From Parazoarcus communis SWub3 = DSM 12120 (GTDB lineage: Bacteria; Pseudomonadota; Gammaproteobacteria; Burkholderiales; Rhodocyclaceae), in contig NZ_QKOE01000018.1 of NCBI RefSeq assembly GCF_003226565.1, positions 33,425 through 97,424 of the forward strand: a stretch of DNA of 64,000 nucleotides, in the 5' to 3' direction. The first letter of the stretch is position 1. Every line of letters starts with the position of its first letter. Below, one piece after another: positions 1 to 8,212 of this stretch. The translations under genes were made by a program, and so were the position numbers. The notes under the pieces were generated by a model. The model did not search any database. It was given only the letters and a program-made list of their open reading frames with translations, and was not told the DNA's origin.

Positions 1-1
1 C

Positions 2-1621
2 ATCGGAGCGGTGTCGGCCAGCCGGCCTTCCACCAATGCCTACATCGCGGTCGAGGACAGCTTCTGCTTCCAGATCAGTGCGGACGACTTCATGCAGTTG
101 ATGCAGATGAGTCCGGTGTTTCACCTGTTCTGCACCCAGTACATTGCCAGCCTGCTCAACCAGTCGCGCCAGCAACTGCAGACGACCTTCTCGCAGCGAG
201 CTGCCGAACAGCAGACCATGACCACGCCGCTGCTGCAACTGGTCAAGAAAAAGCCGATCTTCGTCTCGCCCGATACCGCCACCCGCAGTGCGCTGGAAAA
301 AATGGCCGAATCGCGTATCGGTTGCATGGTGGTTGCCGATCCCGAAGGTCATCCGTTGGGTATCCTCACCCAAAGCGATCTGCTACCTCGCCTGCTGCTG
401 CCTGCCTTCGATCTGTCGCGCCCGATCAGCGATGTGATGACGGCCAACCCACACCAGCTACCCGGCACTGCGTCGGCCTACGACGCCGCACTGGAAATGG
501 CCACGCATGGCATTCGCCACCTGCTGGTCATCGACAGCGAGGGACGGCTGCAGGGCGTGGTATCCGAGCGCGACTTGTTCTCGCTTCAGCGCATCAGCTT
601 GCGTCAGATCCGTGCCGGTATCGAGAGCGCCAACGACATCGATGCCCTGCAGCGGGCGAGCAAGGATATCCGTCAACTGGCGCTGAACCTGATTGCACAG
701 GGCATTGGCTCGGAACAGCTCACCCAGTTCATCTCTGCGCTCAATGACGCCCTGACCCGCCGCATCATCGTACTGGCGCAGGCGCACCATGACCTGTACG
801 GGGTGGATTATGCATGGGTTGCATTCGGCTCCGAGGGTCGCCACGAGCAGACGCTGTCGACCGATCAGGACAACGGCATCATCTGGATTTGCCCCGAGTT
901 TGACCAGGTTGGTCCACTGCGCGCCCGCCTGGTCGCATTCGCTGCCGAGGTCAACAAGCACCTCGCCGCCTGTGGGTTTCCACTGTGCAAGGGCAATATC
1001 ATGGCCAGCAACCCGGAGCTATGCCTGACCCTCGACGAATGGCGCAATCGCTTCGGCAGCTGGATACGGGAGCCGGATCCCCAGGCCTTGCTCAATGCCT
1101 CGATCTTCTTCGACTTCCGCGTCATACACGGCAACGAGCGCCTGGGCGACCAGCTCCGCGCCTGGCTGAACAAGACCACGAAGTCCAACTCTGCCTTCCA
1201 GCGCATGATGGCCGGCAATGCACTACAGGTGGTGCCACCTCTTGGCCGTATCCGGGATTTCGTTGTTGACGACGATGGCACCATCGACCTGAAGAAATCC
1301 GGTGCCCGCCTGTTCGTGGACGTCGCGCGCATCCTCGCCCTGCGCACCGGCATCGAATCGAGCAGCACGGTGTATCGACTGCGTCAGGCAGCGGTCAAGA
1401 TGGGCGTGCCACCCGAAGAAGTTGCAGCCATCATCGATGGCTTCCATTTCATCCAGCTTTTGCGCCTTCGCTCCCAACACCTGGAGACCGAACACGGTTC
1501 GCCGAGCGATAACAAGATCAATCCGGATACCCTCAACGAGCTTGACCGCCGCATTCTCAAGGAAGCCTTTCGTCAGGCTCGCAAGCTGCAACTACGCCTG
1601 AAGCTGGATTACCAGCTGTGA
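2..1621 (+). CDS. CBS-domain/DUF294 putative nucleotidyltransferase, 5' end cut by window
   Basis: Signal-transduction protein of the cyclic-nucleotide-binding/CBS/DUF294 family. The frame is open to the left edge, and the first ~60 residues look like the tail of a cNMP-binding domain, so the GTG at base 11 is probably internal. Two CBS domains follow (about residues 75-200), then a nucleotidyltransferase-like domain with the GSEGRHEQTLSTDQDN motif near residue 275 and the DUF294 C-terminal domain to residue 539. Family members resemble GlnD/GlnE-type transferases, but the substrate is generally unknown. It overlaps the next gene (GTGA junction), so the two are translationally coupled. Confidence 0.88.
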   Translation: MGAVSASRPSTNAYIAVEDSFCFQISADDFMQLMQMSPVFHLFCTQYIASLLNQSRQQLQTTFSQRAAEQQTMTTPLLQLVKKKPIFVSPDTATRSALEKMAESRIGCMVVADPEGHPLGILTQSDLLPRLLLPAFDLSRPISDVMTANPHQLPGTASAYDAALEMATHGIRHLLVIDSEGRLQGVVSERDLFSLQRISLRQIRAGIESANDIDALQRASKDIRQLALNLIAQGIGSEQLTQFISALNDALTRRIIVLAQAHHDLYGVDYAWVAFGSEGRHEQTLSTDQDNGIIWICPEFDQVGPLRARLVAFAAEVNKHLAACGFPLCKGNIMASNPELCLTLDEWRNRFGSWIREPDPQALLNASIFFDFRVIHGNERLGDQLRAWLNKTTKSNSAFQRMMAGNALQVVPPLGRIRDFVVDDDGTIDLKKSGARLFVDVARILALRTGIESSSTVYRLRQAAVKMGVPPEEVAAIIDGFHFIQLLRLRSQHLETEHGSPSDNKINPDTLNELDRRILKEAFRQARKLQLRLKLDYQL

Positions 1622-2262
1622 ACTGGCTCGCCAAGCTCATTGCCGGCCGTAGCGATGGCGGCATTCAGGACCCAGCCGTTGCGGAAGCGCTGGAGCAATG
1701 GCGGGCGCTCGAAGTTGCCGACCCTACCCGGCCCCACTTCGAAACCCGCTACACCGTGCTCAATACCGAAGCGACCGGACTGAACCTCGAGCAGGACAGC
1801 CTGCTTGCGGTCGCAGCAATCGCCATCGACGAAGGCCAGATCGCGCCGTCTCAAAGCTACTATGCGCCACTGACCCCCGAGCCCGTCGTCACGCTCGCCA
1901 ATCTCTTGTCTTTCTGCGGGAAAGGGCCCGTCATCGCCTTCAATGCCGCGTTCAATCGCAGCATGCTTGAACGTGCTTTCGAAACCCATCTTGGTTTCGT
2001 GCCGGAACTGCTGTGGCTGGATCTCTATGTGTTGCTGCCTGCATTGTTTCCCGAGCGCATCGATCATCCTGCCCGTCTCGCTGACTGGATGAACAGTTTC
2101 GGCATTGAAACCTTTCAACGCCACCATGCCCTTGGTGATGCCTGGGCCATTGCGCAACTGGCGCTCGCGGCGAACAGCCGCGCACTCTCGAGCGCCTATG
2201 GCAGTGCAAGGGCGTTGGCTGACATGGAAAGAATGCGACGGCAGCTTCGCCGACAGAGCTGA
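1618..2262 (+). CDS. DnaQ-like 3'-5' exonuclease family protein with degenerate active site
   Basis: RNase H-fold DEDD exonuclease-like protein of 214 residues. It starts at a GTG overlapping the stop of the CBS/DUF294 gene, the usual arrangement for this pair. Motif I, normally DxE, reads N49-T-E51. Motif II, normally ending in Asp, reads N109-A-A-F-N113. Motif III keeps H169 and D174. Two of the four metal-binding aspartates are therefore asparagine. I infer weak or no nuclease activity and perhaps a binding or regulatory role with its neighbour. The fold assignment is firm; activity is doubtful. Confidence 0.82.
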   Translation: MNWLAKLIAGRSDGGIQDPAVAEALEQWRALEVADPTRPHFETRYTVLNTEATGLNLEQDSLLAVAAIAIDEGQIAPSQSYYAPLTPEPVVTLANLLSFCGKGPVIAFNAAFNRSMLERAFETHLGFVPELLWLDLYVLLPALFPERIDHPARLADWMNSFGIETFQRHHALGDAWAIAQLALAANSRALSSAYGSARALADMERMRRQLRRQS

Positions 2263-2334
2263 AATCATGACGCTGCACAAGGATTCGCCAGCCACACGGG
2301 CCTTGAACGCCTCCTACATCGCCAGTTTTAAGGG

Positions 2335-2363
2335 TTTACTCTTAAACAACAGCTGGGTATAGT
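2335..2363 (+). promoter_or_regulatory. Sigma-70-type promoter for the NlpC/P60 gene
   Basis: TTTACT (2335-2340) and TATAGT (2358-2363) are separated by 17 bp. An imperfect inverted repeat (gttttaag...cttaaac, about 2324-2347) overlaps the -35. The ATG at 2372 lies about 8 bases after the -10 and no Shine-Dalgarno sequence is present, so the transcript may be leaderless. Confidence 0.5.
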
Positions 2364-2371
2364 CCAGCGCG

Positions 2372-2893
2372 ATGCAGAAAAGAGCCTTCCTTCTCGCGCT
2401 CCACCTTGCGCTCTGGGGCGCGCCGGCCACCGCTGACAATGCTGTGCCCACCTCCCCGGACCTGTTCGACCGCTATTCGTCAGCGGCGCAGGAACTCGTC
2501 AACGAAGGCCTTAGCTACATTGGCGTCCGCTACCGCTTTGGCGGCACCTCACCTGAAACCGGTCTCGATTGCAGTGGCATGGTGCAGGCAGTGTTCCGCA
2601 ATGCTCTGGGCCTGAACCTGCCGCGCACCGCGCACGAGATGGCCCGTCAGGGCGACAAGGTTGGCCGGCAGGAACTCAAGCCAGGTGATCTTGTGTTCTT
2701 CAACACCATGCGCCGTGCGTTCTCGCACGTCGGCATCTATATCGGTGACGGTCAGTTCGTGCACGCGCCTTCCAGCGGCGGCGGCGTACGAGTCGAAGAC
2801 ATGAGCGCCCAATACTGGACCAAGCGCTTCAATGGCGCACGGCGCCTGGTTGACGAGACCACGCCGGTCATCACCCACTCAAACGGACATTGA
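2372..2893 (+). CDS. NlpC/P60 (C40) cell-wall endopeptidase
   Basis: Exported peptidoglycan hydrolase of 173 residues. The N-terminus is a cleavable-looking signal (basic start, hydrophobic stretch, cleavage probably after the ATA near residue 21) without a lipobox. The C40 catalytic set is visible: C67 in LDCSGMV, H119 in SHVGIYIG and H131 in HAPSSGGGV. The family cleaves peptide stems, usually D-gamma-Glu-diaminopimelate bonds, in the periplasm. The start is the only Met before the signal peptide. It is a single-gene unit with its own promoter. Confidence 0.93.
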   Translation: MQKRAFLLALHLALWGAPATADNAVPTSPDLFDRYSSAAQELVNEGLSYIGVRYRFGGTSPETGLDCSGMVQAVFRNALGLNLPRTAHEMARQGDKVGRQELKPGDLVFFNTMRRAFSHVGIYIGDGQFVHAPSSGGGVRVEDMSAQYWTKRFNGARRLVDETTPVITHSNGH

Positions 2894-2910
2894 GCCCGTC
2901 GCTAGTCGGA

Positions 2911-3264
2911 TCAGTGGCGATTGCGTCGCTTCATCGTCACAGCTTCCGGGCAGTTGCTGCACTTCTCGCATGAGTCCTTCGGCATCCGTTTGTCGAGCGC
3001 CTGTTGCAGCGCGCATACCGATCGGCGACAACAGACAACGTCTACGCCTTCACGGTTGGCTGCTTCGCGAAAACGCTGCATCACGTTGTGCCCAAGGAAA
3101 TCGGTAAACAGGATCACCATCTGCACACCTGCGGGCAGCGGCGCGGTACGACGCTGGTGGGTGGTGTCCCGACCCGATACATGAGCGGCAATACGGATAC
3201 CAAACTGGTTCAGGATGTCGGGGATGTTTCCCAGGCGGTCGGCACCTACGATCAGCGCATTCAT
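2911..3264 (-). CDS. DUF2325 family protein
   Basis: Small protein of 117 residues. It begins MNALIVGADRLGNIPDIL, a beta-strand/Gly-rich start typical of DUF2325, and contains ILFTDFLGHNVM, a mid-protein CCRRS and a C-terminal CEKCSNCPE cysteine cluster that could bind a metal. Function is unknown. It is divergent from the iron-binding-protein gene across a ~125 bp region with Fur-like palindromes, so I infer iron-responsive expression. Family assignment is fairly confident. Confidence 0.8.
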   Translation of the reverse strand: MNALIVGADRLGNIPDILNQFGIRIAAHVSGRDTTHQRRTAPLPAGVQMVILFTDFLGHNVMQRFREAANREGVDVVCCRRSVCALQQALDKRMPKDSCEKCSNCPEAVTMKRRNRH

Positions 3265-3283
3265 GCGAAACCTCTAAGTGAGA

Positions 3284-3308
3284 GTGATTATCATCCATGA
3301 TAACTCAC
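3284..3308. promoter_or_regulatory. Fur-like palindrome between DUF2325 and fbpA
   Basis: A 25 bp near-perfect inverted repeat, gtgattatcat / atgataactcac around a central c, lies 20 bp upstream of the DUF2325 start and 80 bp upstream of fbpA. Its GATTATCAT/ATGATAAC halves resemble Fur boxes. Position between two iron-linked genes supports this; it was not tested against a matrix. Confidence 0.5.
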
Positions 3309-3330
3309 CTGGTTTAATTTGCAACTGCGA

Positions 3331-3350
3331 CTTGTTCTCGTTATTATCAC
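3331..3350. promoter_or_regulatory. Second Fur-box-like element upstream of fbpA
   Basis: The segment reads, on the complementary strand, gtgataataacgagaacaag, an imperfect match to the GATAAT-repeat form of Fur boxes, about 40 bp before the fbpA start. It is weaker than the palindrome at 3284-3308. Confidence 0.3.
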
Positions 3351-3388
3351 TACAAAGATTTACTTCACTCTCAAGAGGCAGTCGCTCC

Positions 3389-4411
3389 ATGATCAAGAAG
3401 GTTCTTGTTTCCGCCCTGCTCGCTGGTTTCGCGCTCAACGGCAGTGTTGCAAACGCCGCAGACACCGAAATCAACATCTACTCAGCGCGCCACTACCAGA
3501 CCGATGAGGCCCTTTACGGCAACTTCACCAAACAGACCGGTATCAAGGTGAACCGGATCGAGGCCAAGGAAGACGAGTTGCTCGAGCGCCTGCGCAACGA
3601 AGGCGCCAACAGCCCGGCCGATGTGTTCATCACCGTGGATGCTTCCCGGCTGGCGTTTGCCGACCAGATGGGTATCTTTGCACCGGTCAAATCCGAGGTG
3701 CTCGACAAGCGGATTCCGGCGCACCTGCGTGCAACCAACTGGTATTCGTATTCGAAGCGTGCCCGCGTGATCGTGTACAACAAGGATCTGGTTCAGGGCG
3801 ATCAGGTACAGACCTATGAAGCGCTGGCCGACCCCGCACTCAAGGGCAAAGTGTGCACCCGCTCGGGTAGCCATCCCTACAACCTGTCGCTGGGTGCAGC
3901 ACTGATCCAGCACAATGGCGCAGAAAAAACCGAACAATGGGCCAAGGGCATTGTGGCCAACTTCGCCCGTGCCCCCAAGGGCGGAGATACCGATCAGATC
4001 AAGGCGGTGGCTGCGGGCGAATGTGGCGTCGCCATCGCCAACAGCTACTACCTTGCCCGCCTGATGAACTCCACCAAACCGGAAGACCAGGCTGTGGTTG
4101 CCAAGGTGGTGGCGGTGTGGCCCAACCAGAAGACCTCGGGCACCCACATCAACGTCTCTGGCGCAGGCATGCTGAAAAACGCGCCCAACAAGGGGGCAGC
4201 GGTCAAGTTCCTCGAGTATCTGGCATCGGACGAAGCCCAGACCTACTTCGCCGATGGCAACAACGAGTGGCCCGTGGTCGAGGGCGTCAAGGTCAGCAAC
4301 GCAGCGCTCGACAAATTGGGTCCGTTCAAGGAAGACACTCTGTCGATCGGCAAGCTGGCCGATACCGTTGGTGAAGCACAGAAGATCTACGATCGCGCCG
4401 GTTATCGCTGA
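3389..4411 (+). CDS. fbpA: Iron(III) ABC transporter periplasmic binding protein
   Basis: Periplasmic ferric-ion-binding protein of the FbpA/FutA/IdiA family, 340 residues. ATG 3389 is chosen because a signal peptide (MIKKVLVSALLAGFALNGS, cleavage after VANAA) starts there; the frame is open further upstream but not signal-like. The mature protein begins TEINIYSARHYQTDEALYG, typical of the family, and ANSYYLARL carries the iron-coordinating tyrosine pair. It delivers Fe3+ to the permease (4587-6257) and ATPase (6379-7485) genes, which lie separately. The region upstream has Fur-like elements; a hairpin follows the stop. Confidence 0.92.
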   Translation: MIKKVLVSALLAGFALNGSVANAADTEINIYSARHYQTDEALYGNFTKQTGIKVNRIEAKEDELLERLRNEGANSPADVFITVDASRLAFADQMGIFAPVKSEVLDKRIPAHLRATNWYSYSKRARVIVYNKDLVQGDQVQTYEALADPALKGKVCTRSGSHPYNLSLGAALIQHNGAEKTEQWAKGIVANFARAPKGGDTDQIKAVAAGECGVAIANSYYLARLMNSTKPEDQAVVAKVVAVWPNQKTSGTHINVSGAGMLKNAPNKGAAVKFLEYLASDEAQTYFADGNNEWPVVEGVKVSNAALDKLGPFKEDTLSIGKLADTVGEAQKIYDRAGYR

Positions 4412-4428
4412 TCCTTGCTGACTCTCCC

Positions 4429-4466
4429 AAAGCCCCATCATGGCCTTGTGCCAGATGGGGCTTTGT
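4429..4466 (+). terminator. Terminator after fbpA
   Basis: An 11 bp stem (aaagccccatc / gatggggcttt) with a 14-base loop lies 18 bp after the fbpA stop. The T-tract is short; being flanked by A's and T's it could serve both convergent genes. Confidence 0.6.
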
Positions 4467-4586
4467 CATATCCGGAATGGACTCATCATTCTTTCGCTGC
4501 TCCGAATGCATCTCGAACGCAGTCGCTGAGGCGTCAGGCAGCCTGGGCCAACGAACCGTAGGACCGTCGTGATGGCAACAGAGTCC

Positions 4587-6257
4587 TTAGCCCCGGTTGC
4601 GTCGCGACATCACAATCTGACGCGACACGATGAACATCGGCAACAGCCCAACTGCGACGATGGTCAGGGCAGCGGTCGAAGCTTCGGTCAGGCGCTCATC
4701 CGAGGCCAGTGTATGCGCCTGGGTGGCGAGCGTATCGAAATTGAACGGGCGCATCACCAGCGTTGCCGGCAGCTCCTTCATCACGTCGACAAACACCAGC
4801 AGCGCTGCTGTCAAAAGACTTCCGCGCAGAATCGGGATATGCACCAGACTCAAGGTCCGCCATTTGCCAAAGCCCAGGCTGCGTGAGGCGTCGTCCATGC
4901 TGGTGGTGATCTTGCCCAGCGAGGACTCTACCGTCTGCAGGGCAACGGTCAGGAAGCGCGCAAGATATGCATACACCAGGGCAGCAATACCACCGGTCAG
5001 GATCAGGCCGGGATTCACGCCGAAGGCGCCCTGCCACCACTGCGCCAGCCAGTGATCCAGCCGGGTGACGGGAATCAGCACCCCGACCGCGATCACCGAG
5101 CCGGGCACGGCATACCCCAGACTGACGATACGATTGGTGATCGCCGGAATGCGCGAGCGCGCCAGGCGCCCAGCGTAAGCCAGCAGGAGTGCAAGGACCA
5201 CAGCCAGCAAGGCGGTCACTGCTGCCAGCACGAAGCTGTTCCGCGCCAACTCGGCAAAGCGATGGCCAAACTGGGCGTCGCCCTCGCTGAAGGCCATATC
5301 CAGCAGCAAGCCGCCGGGCAGCAGAAAACCAAAGAACAACGGCAGGAAGCAAGCCAGGCAGGCAATCGCGCCCAACATCGGCGGCAGGGGGTGACGTGCA
5401 GCCAGGCTGGCATTGCGCGAGGTGTTATTGAAGCGTGCGCGACCACGACTGACTCGCTCCAGACTCAGTACCAGGACAACGAAGATCAGTAGCGCTGCCG
5501 ACAGCTGCGCGGCGGCCGTGCGGTCGCCAAGTGAGAACCATGCTCGATAGATACCGGTCGTGAAGGTCTGCACGCCGAAATATGAAACCGTACCGAAGTC
5601 GGCCAGTGTTTCCATCAGGGCGAGTGCAACGCCAGCCACGATGGCAGGACGTGCCAGCGGCAAGGACACGCGGAAGAAACTGGCCCAGGGACCCAGGCCC
5701 AGCGAGCGCCCAGCCTCCAGCATGCCGCCGGCGCGTTCCAGGAAAGCCGTACGCGCAATCATATAGACATACGGATAGAGCACGAACATGAACATGACCA
5801 CGGCCCCACCGACCGTGCGTACGTCCGGAAACCAGTAATCGGCCCGGGTCCAGCCAAAGGTTTCGCGCAACCAGGTCTGGACCGGCCCGACGAATTGCAG
5901 GAAGTCGGTGTAGACGTAGGCCATTACATAAGCCGGCACAGCCAGCGGCAGGATCAGCGCCCAGTCGAAGATGCGTCGCCCCGGAAACTCGTGCATGGTG
6001 GTCAGCCATGCGGTCGTAACGCCAATGGAGGCCACGCCCAGGCCAACCCCGACGCAGAGGATCAGCGTGTTCTGCACGAACTCACCCAGCACGGTGTCGG
6101 CAAGATGCGACCAGGTGTCGGTCGTCCCCCCGACAAATACATTGGAGAATACCGACAGGACGGGCGCTGCGATGAACAAACCGATGATGACGGCGAGTAC
6201 GGTCAGCATTGAGGTTTTCCGACCGAGTTCCGACAGGCCCGCTAAGCTGAGTTTCAT
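4587..6257 (-). CDS. fbpB: Iron(III) ABC transporter permease
   Basis: Inner-membrane permease of 556 residues formed by two fused binding-protein-dependent transport domains of about six helices each, as in FbpB/SfuB. Each half has a cytoplasmic EAA loop for the ATPase: EAGRSLGLGPWASFFRVSLP in the first and DASRSLGFGKWRTLSLVHIP in the second. It is transcribed toward fbpA and divergently from fbpC, so the usual fbpABC order is broken although all three products clearly form one ferric-ion importer. Confidence 0.92.
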   Translation of the reverse strand: MKLSLAGLSELGRKTSMLTVLAVIIGLFIAAPVLSVFSNVFVGGTTDTWSHLADTVLGEFVQNTLILCVGVGLGVASIGVTTAWLTTMHEFPGRRIFDWALILPLAVPAYVMAYVYTDFLQFVGPVQTWLRETFGWTRADYWFPDVRTVGGAVVMFMFVLYPYVYMIARTAFLERAGGMLEAGRSLGLGPWASFFRVSLPLARPAIVAGVALALMETLADFGTVSYFGVQTFTTGIYRAWFSLGDRTAAAQLSAALLIFVVLVLSLERVSRGRARFNNTSRNASLAARHPLPPMLGAIACLACFLPLFFGFLLPGGLLLDMAFSEGDAQFGHRFAELARNSFVLAAVTALLAVVLALLLAYAGRLARSRIPAITNRIVSLGYAVPGSVIAVGVLIPVTRLDHWLAQWWQGAFGVNPGLILTGGIAALVYAYLARFLTVALQTVESSLGKITTSMDDASRSLGFGKWRTLSLVHIPILRGSLLTAALLVFVDVMKELPATLVMRPFNFDTLATQAHTLASDERLTEASTAALTIVAVGLLPMFIVSRQIVMSRRNRG

Positions 6258-6378
6258 CCTGCTTCCGATGTGCGTGTCGAGCAGTCCGTTCTGCCGACTT
6301 CAGGTGAAGAATTATAATTGATCGCATTTGAATCGCTGCGATGCAATAATCCCGATACGCCCTTTTTGCGCACTTTCC
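6258..6378. promoter_or_regulatory. Divergent promoter region of fbpB and fbpC
   Basis: A 121 bp gap separates the divergent permease and ATPase genes. It holds an AT-rich palindromic core (gaattataattgatcgc near 6308) and an aataat hexamer near 6347. I see no clean Fur box, but shared iron control is likely from context. Confidence 0.35.
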
Positions 6379-7485
6379 ATGTCTCAGCTCATACTCGACA
6401 ACATCGATCTGGCTTATTCCGGGCATCAGGTGGTCCGTGGGTTGTCACTCAAGCTTGACGAAGGCCGCATTGGTTGCCTGCTCGGCCCTTCGGGCTGCGG
6501 CAAGACCACAGTGCTGCGCTGTATTGCCGGATTCGAGCGTATCGCCGGTGGCGAGATTCGGCTGGGCGGTACCGTGGTCAGCGGTCTGGGCGTTCACCTG
6601 CCGCCCGAACGTCGTCGCATCGGCATGGTGTTTCAGGATTACGCACTATTCCCCCACCTGACCATTTCGGACAACGTGGGCTTCGGCTTGCGCGGCATGG
6701 ATCGTGCAGCCCGACAGTTGCGGGTCGACGAGTTACTTGAACTGGTGGGTTTGAAAACCCAGGGCAACAAGTTTCCGCATGAACTCTCCGGCGGGCAGCA
6801 GCAGCGCGTTGCGCTGGCCCGCGCACTGGCACCCCGGCCGGGTCTGCTGTTGCTCGACGAACCCTTCTCCAACCTGGATGTGGAACTGCGCGAGCGCCTG
6901 TCGCATGAAGTTCGCGACATCATCAAGGCCACCAACACAACCGCCATCCTGGTGACGCATGATCAGCACGAAGCATTTGCGGTGGCTGACGAAATCGGCA
7001 TCATGCATCAGGGGGTGATCCAGCAATGGGACATCCCTTACAACCTGTACCATCGACCTCAGAATCGGTTTGTTGCCGACTTCATCGGTCAGGGCGTATT
7101 CCTGCCGGGCATGGTGCTGAACAGCACCCAGGTTCAGGTCGAAGTCGGCACCTTGCGCACTGATGTGCCAGTCGAATGCATTATCGGCTGCAGCAATTGC
7201 GAACAGAGTTGCAGCGTAGACGTCCTGCTGCGTCCGGACGATGTCGTCCACGATGATGCCAGCCCGATGCGTGCCGAAGTGGTGCACAAGGCCTTTCGCG
7301 GTGCAGACATCCTTTACACGCTGAAGCTCGCCAGCGGCGCACGGGTCTTGTCGCTGGTACCGAGCCACCACAACCATGCGATTGGCGAACGCATTGGCAT
7401 CCGTCTCGCGGCCGACCACGTTGTCACCTTCCAGGGCGACGAGGCCGAAGCCGGCGCACTTCAGCTGGTGCAGTTGCCAGGATGA
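6379..7485 (+). CDS. fbpC: Iron(III) ABC transporter ATP-binding protein
   Basis: ATPase subunit of the ferric importer, 368 residues. ATG 6379 is chosen because the conserved N-terminus (MSQLILDNIDLAYSG) starts there. Walker A is GPSGCGKTT, the signature LSGGQQQRVALARAL and Walker B LLLLDEPFSNLD, followed by the switch HDQHEAF. The C-terminal TOBE-like domain contains four closely spaced cysteines, C267-x3-C271-x2-C274-x3-C278, a possible metal site. Its stop overlaps the aat start (ATGA), coupling the two. It diverges from fbpB. Confidence 0.92.
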   Translation: MSQLILDNIDLAYSGHQVVRGLSLKLDEGRIGCLLGPSGCGKTTVLRCIAGFERIAGGEIRLGGTVVSGLGVHLPPERRRIGMVFQDYALFPHLTISDNVGFGLRGMDRAARQLRVDELLELVGLKTQGNKFPHELSGGQQQRVALARALAPRPGLLLLDEPFSNLDVELRERLSHEVRDIIKATNTTAILVTHDQHEAFAVADEIGIMHQGVIQQWDIPYNLYHRPQNRFVADFIGQGVFLPGMVLNSTQVQVEVGTLRTDVPVECIIGCSNCEQSCSVDVLLRPDDVVHDDASPMRAEVVHKAFRGADILYTLKLASGARVLSLVPSHHNHAIGERIGIRLAADHVVTFQGDEAEAGALQLVQLPG

Positions 7486-8189
7486 TCCCGTGGCTGGTCG
7501 AGCTGGACGATTTTCCCGCGGTTGAGCGTGCGCTGCGCGAGCCCGACGGCCTGCTTGCAGCCGGGGGCGAGCTGACACCGTCCTGGCTGCTGGCGGCATA
7601 CCACCAAGGCGTTTTTCCGTGGTTCAGCGAGGGAGAGCCCATCCTGTGGTGGAGCCCCGATCCACGCCTCGTGCTACGCCCACAGAATGTGCGCATTCGG
7701 CGCTCGCTGGCAAAGGTGCTGCGCCGCGGACACTTCGAAGTCCGCCTCGACAGCGCATTTGATCAGGTCATCAGGGCCTGCGCCGAACCACGGGAACCCG
7801 GTGGTGGCACCTGGATCTCACCCGCCATTCAAGCCGCGTACTGCCGCATGCATGAACTCGGCTACGCGCACAGCGTCGAATGCTGGCGAGACGGCAAACT
7901 GGTCGGCGGGCTGTATGGCATCGCGCTCGGCAAGGTGTTCTTCGGCGAATCGATGTTCTCACGCGAGAGCGATGCCTCCAAGGTTGCGCTGGCATACCTT
8001 GCCCGTCTGCTTGAGCGCTACGAATTTGCCATGATAGATTGCCAGATGACGACACCGCACTTGCTGTCGATGGGCGCAAGCGAGATTCCGCGGACGGAAT
8101 TCACCGCAGCCCTGCGCGCCTGGACACGGCATGAAGGACTGCCCGGTGCCTGGACCACCGAGTTGCTTGCCCCGATCAACTGGACCTGA
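7482..8189 (+). CDS. aat: Leucyl/phenylalanyl-tRNA-protein transferase
   Basis: Transfers Leu or Phe from aminoacyl-tRNA to N-terminal Lys/Arg of proteins, marking them for ClpAP by the N-degron pathway. The protein has 235 residues, the family norm. Family signatures are visible: the FPWF start of the core, WWSPDPR near residue 50, GGGTWI and the [20 protein letters not shown] block. The ATG overlaps the fbpC stop. The bpt gene follows after 23 bp, so both N-degron transferases are together. Confidence 0.96.
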   Translation: MIPWLVELDDFPAVERALREPDGLLAAGGELTPSWLLAAYHQGVFPWFSEGEPILWWSPDPRLVLRPQNVRIRRSLAKVLRRGHFEVRLDSAFDQVIRACAEPREPGGGTWISPAIQAAYCRMHELGYAHSVECWRDGKLVGGLYGIALGKVFFGESMFSRESDASKVALAYLARLLERYEFAMIDCQMTTPHLLSMGASEIPRTEFTAALRAWTRHEGLPGAWTTELLAPINWT

Positions 8190-8212
8190 ACCGACTCGAC
8201 GAGCGCGAGACC

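Noticed and set aside
3278..3388. Upstream extension of fbpA to 3278
   Set aside because: It would bury the signal peptide and cover the Fur-like sites; ATG 3389 gives a proper exported protein.
6733..7599. 288-codon antisense frame over fbpC/aat
   Set aside because: Crosses two clearly identified genes and shows no domain.
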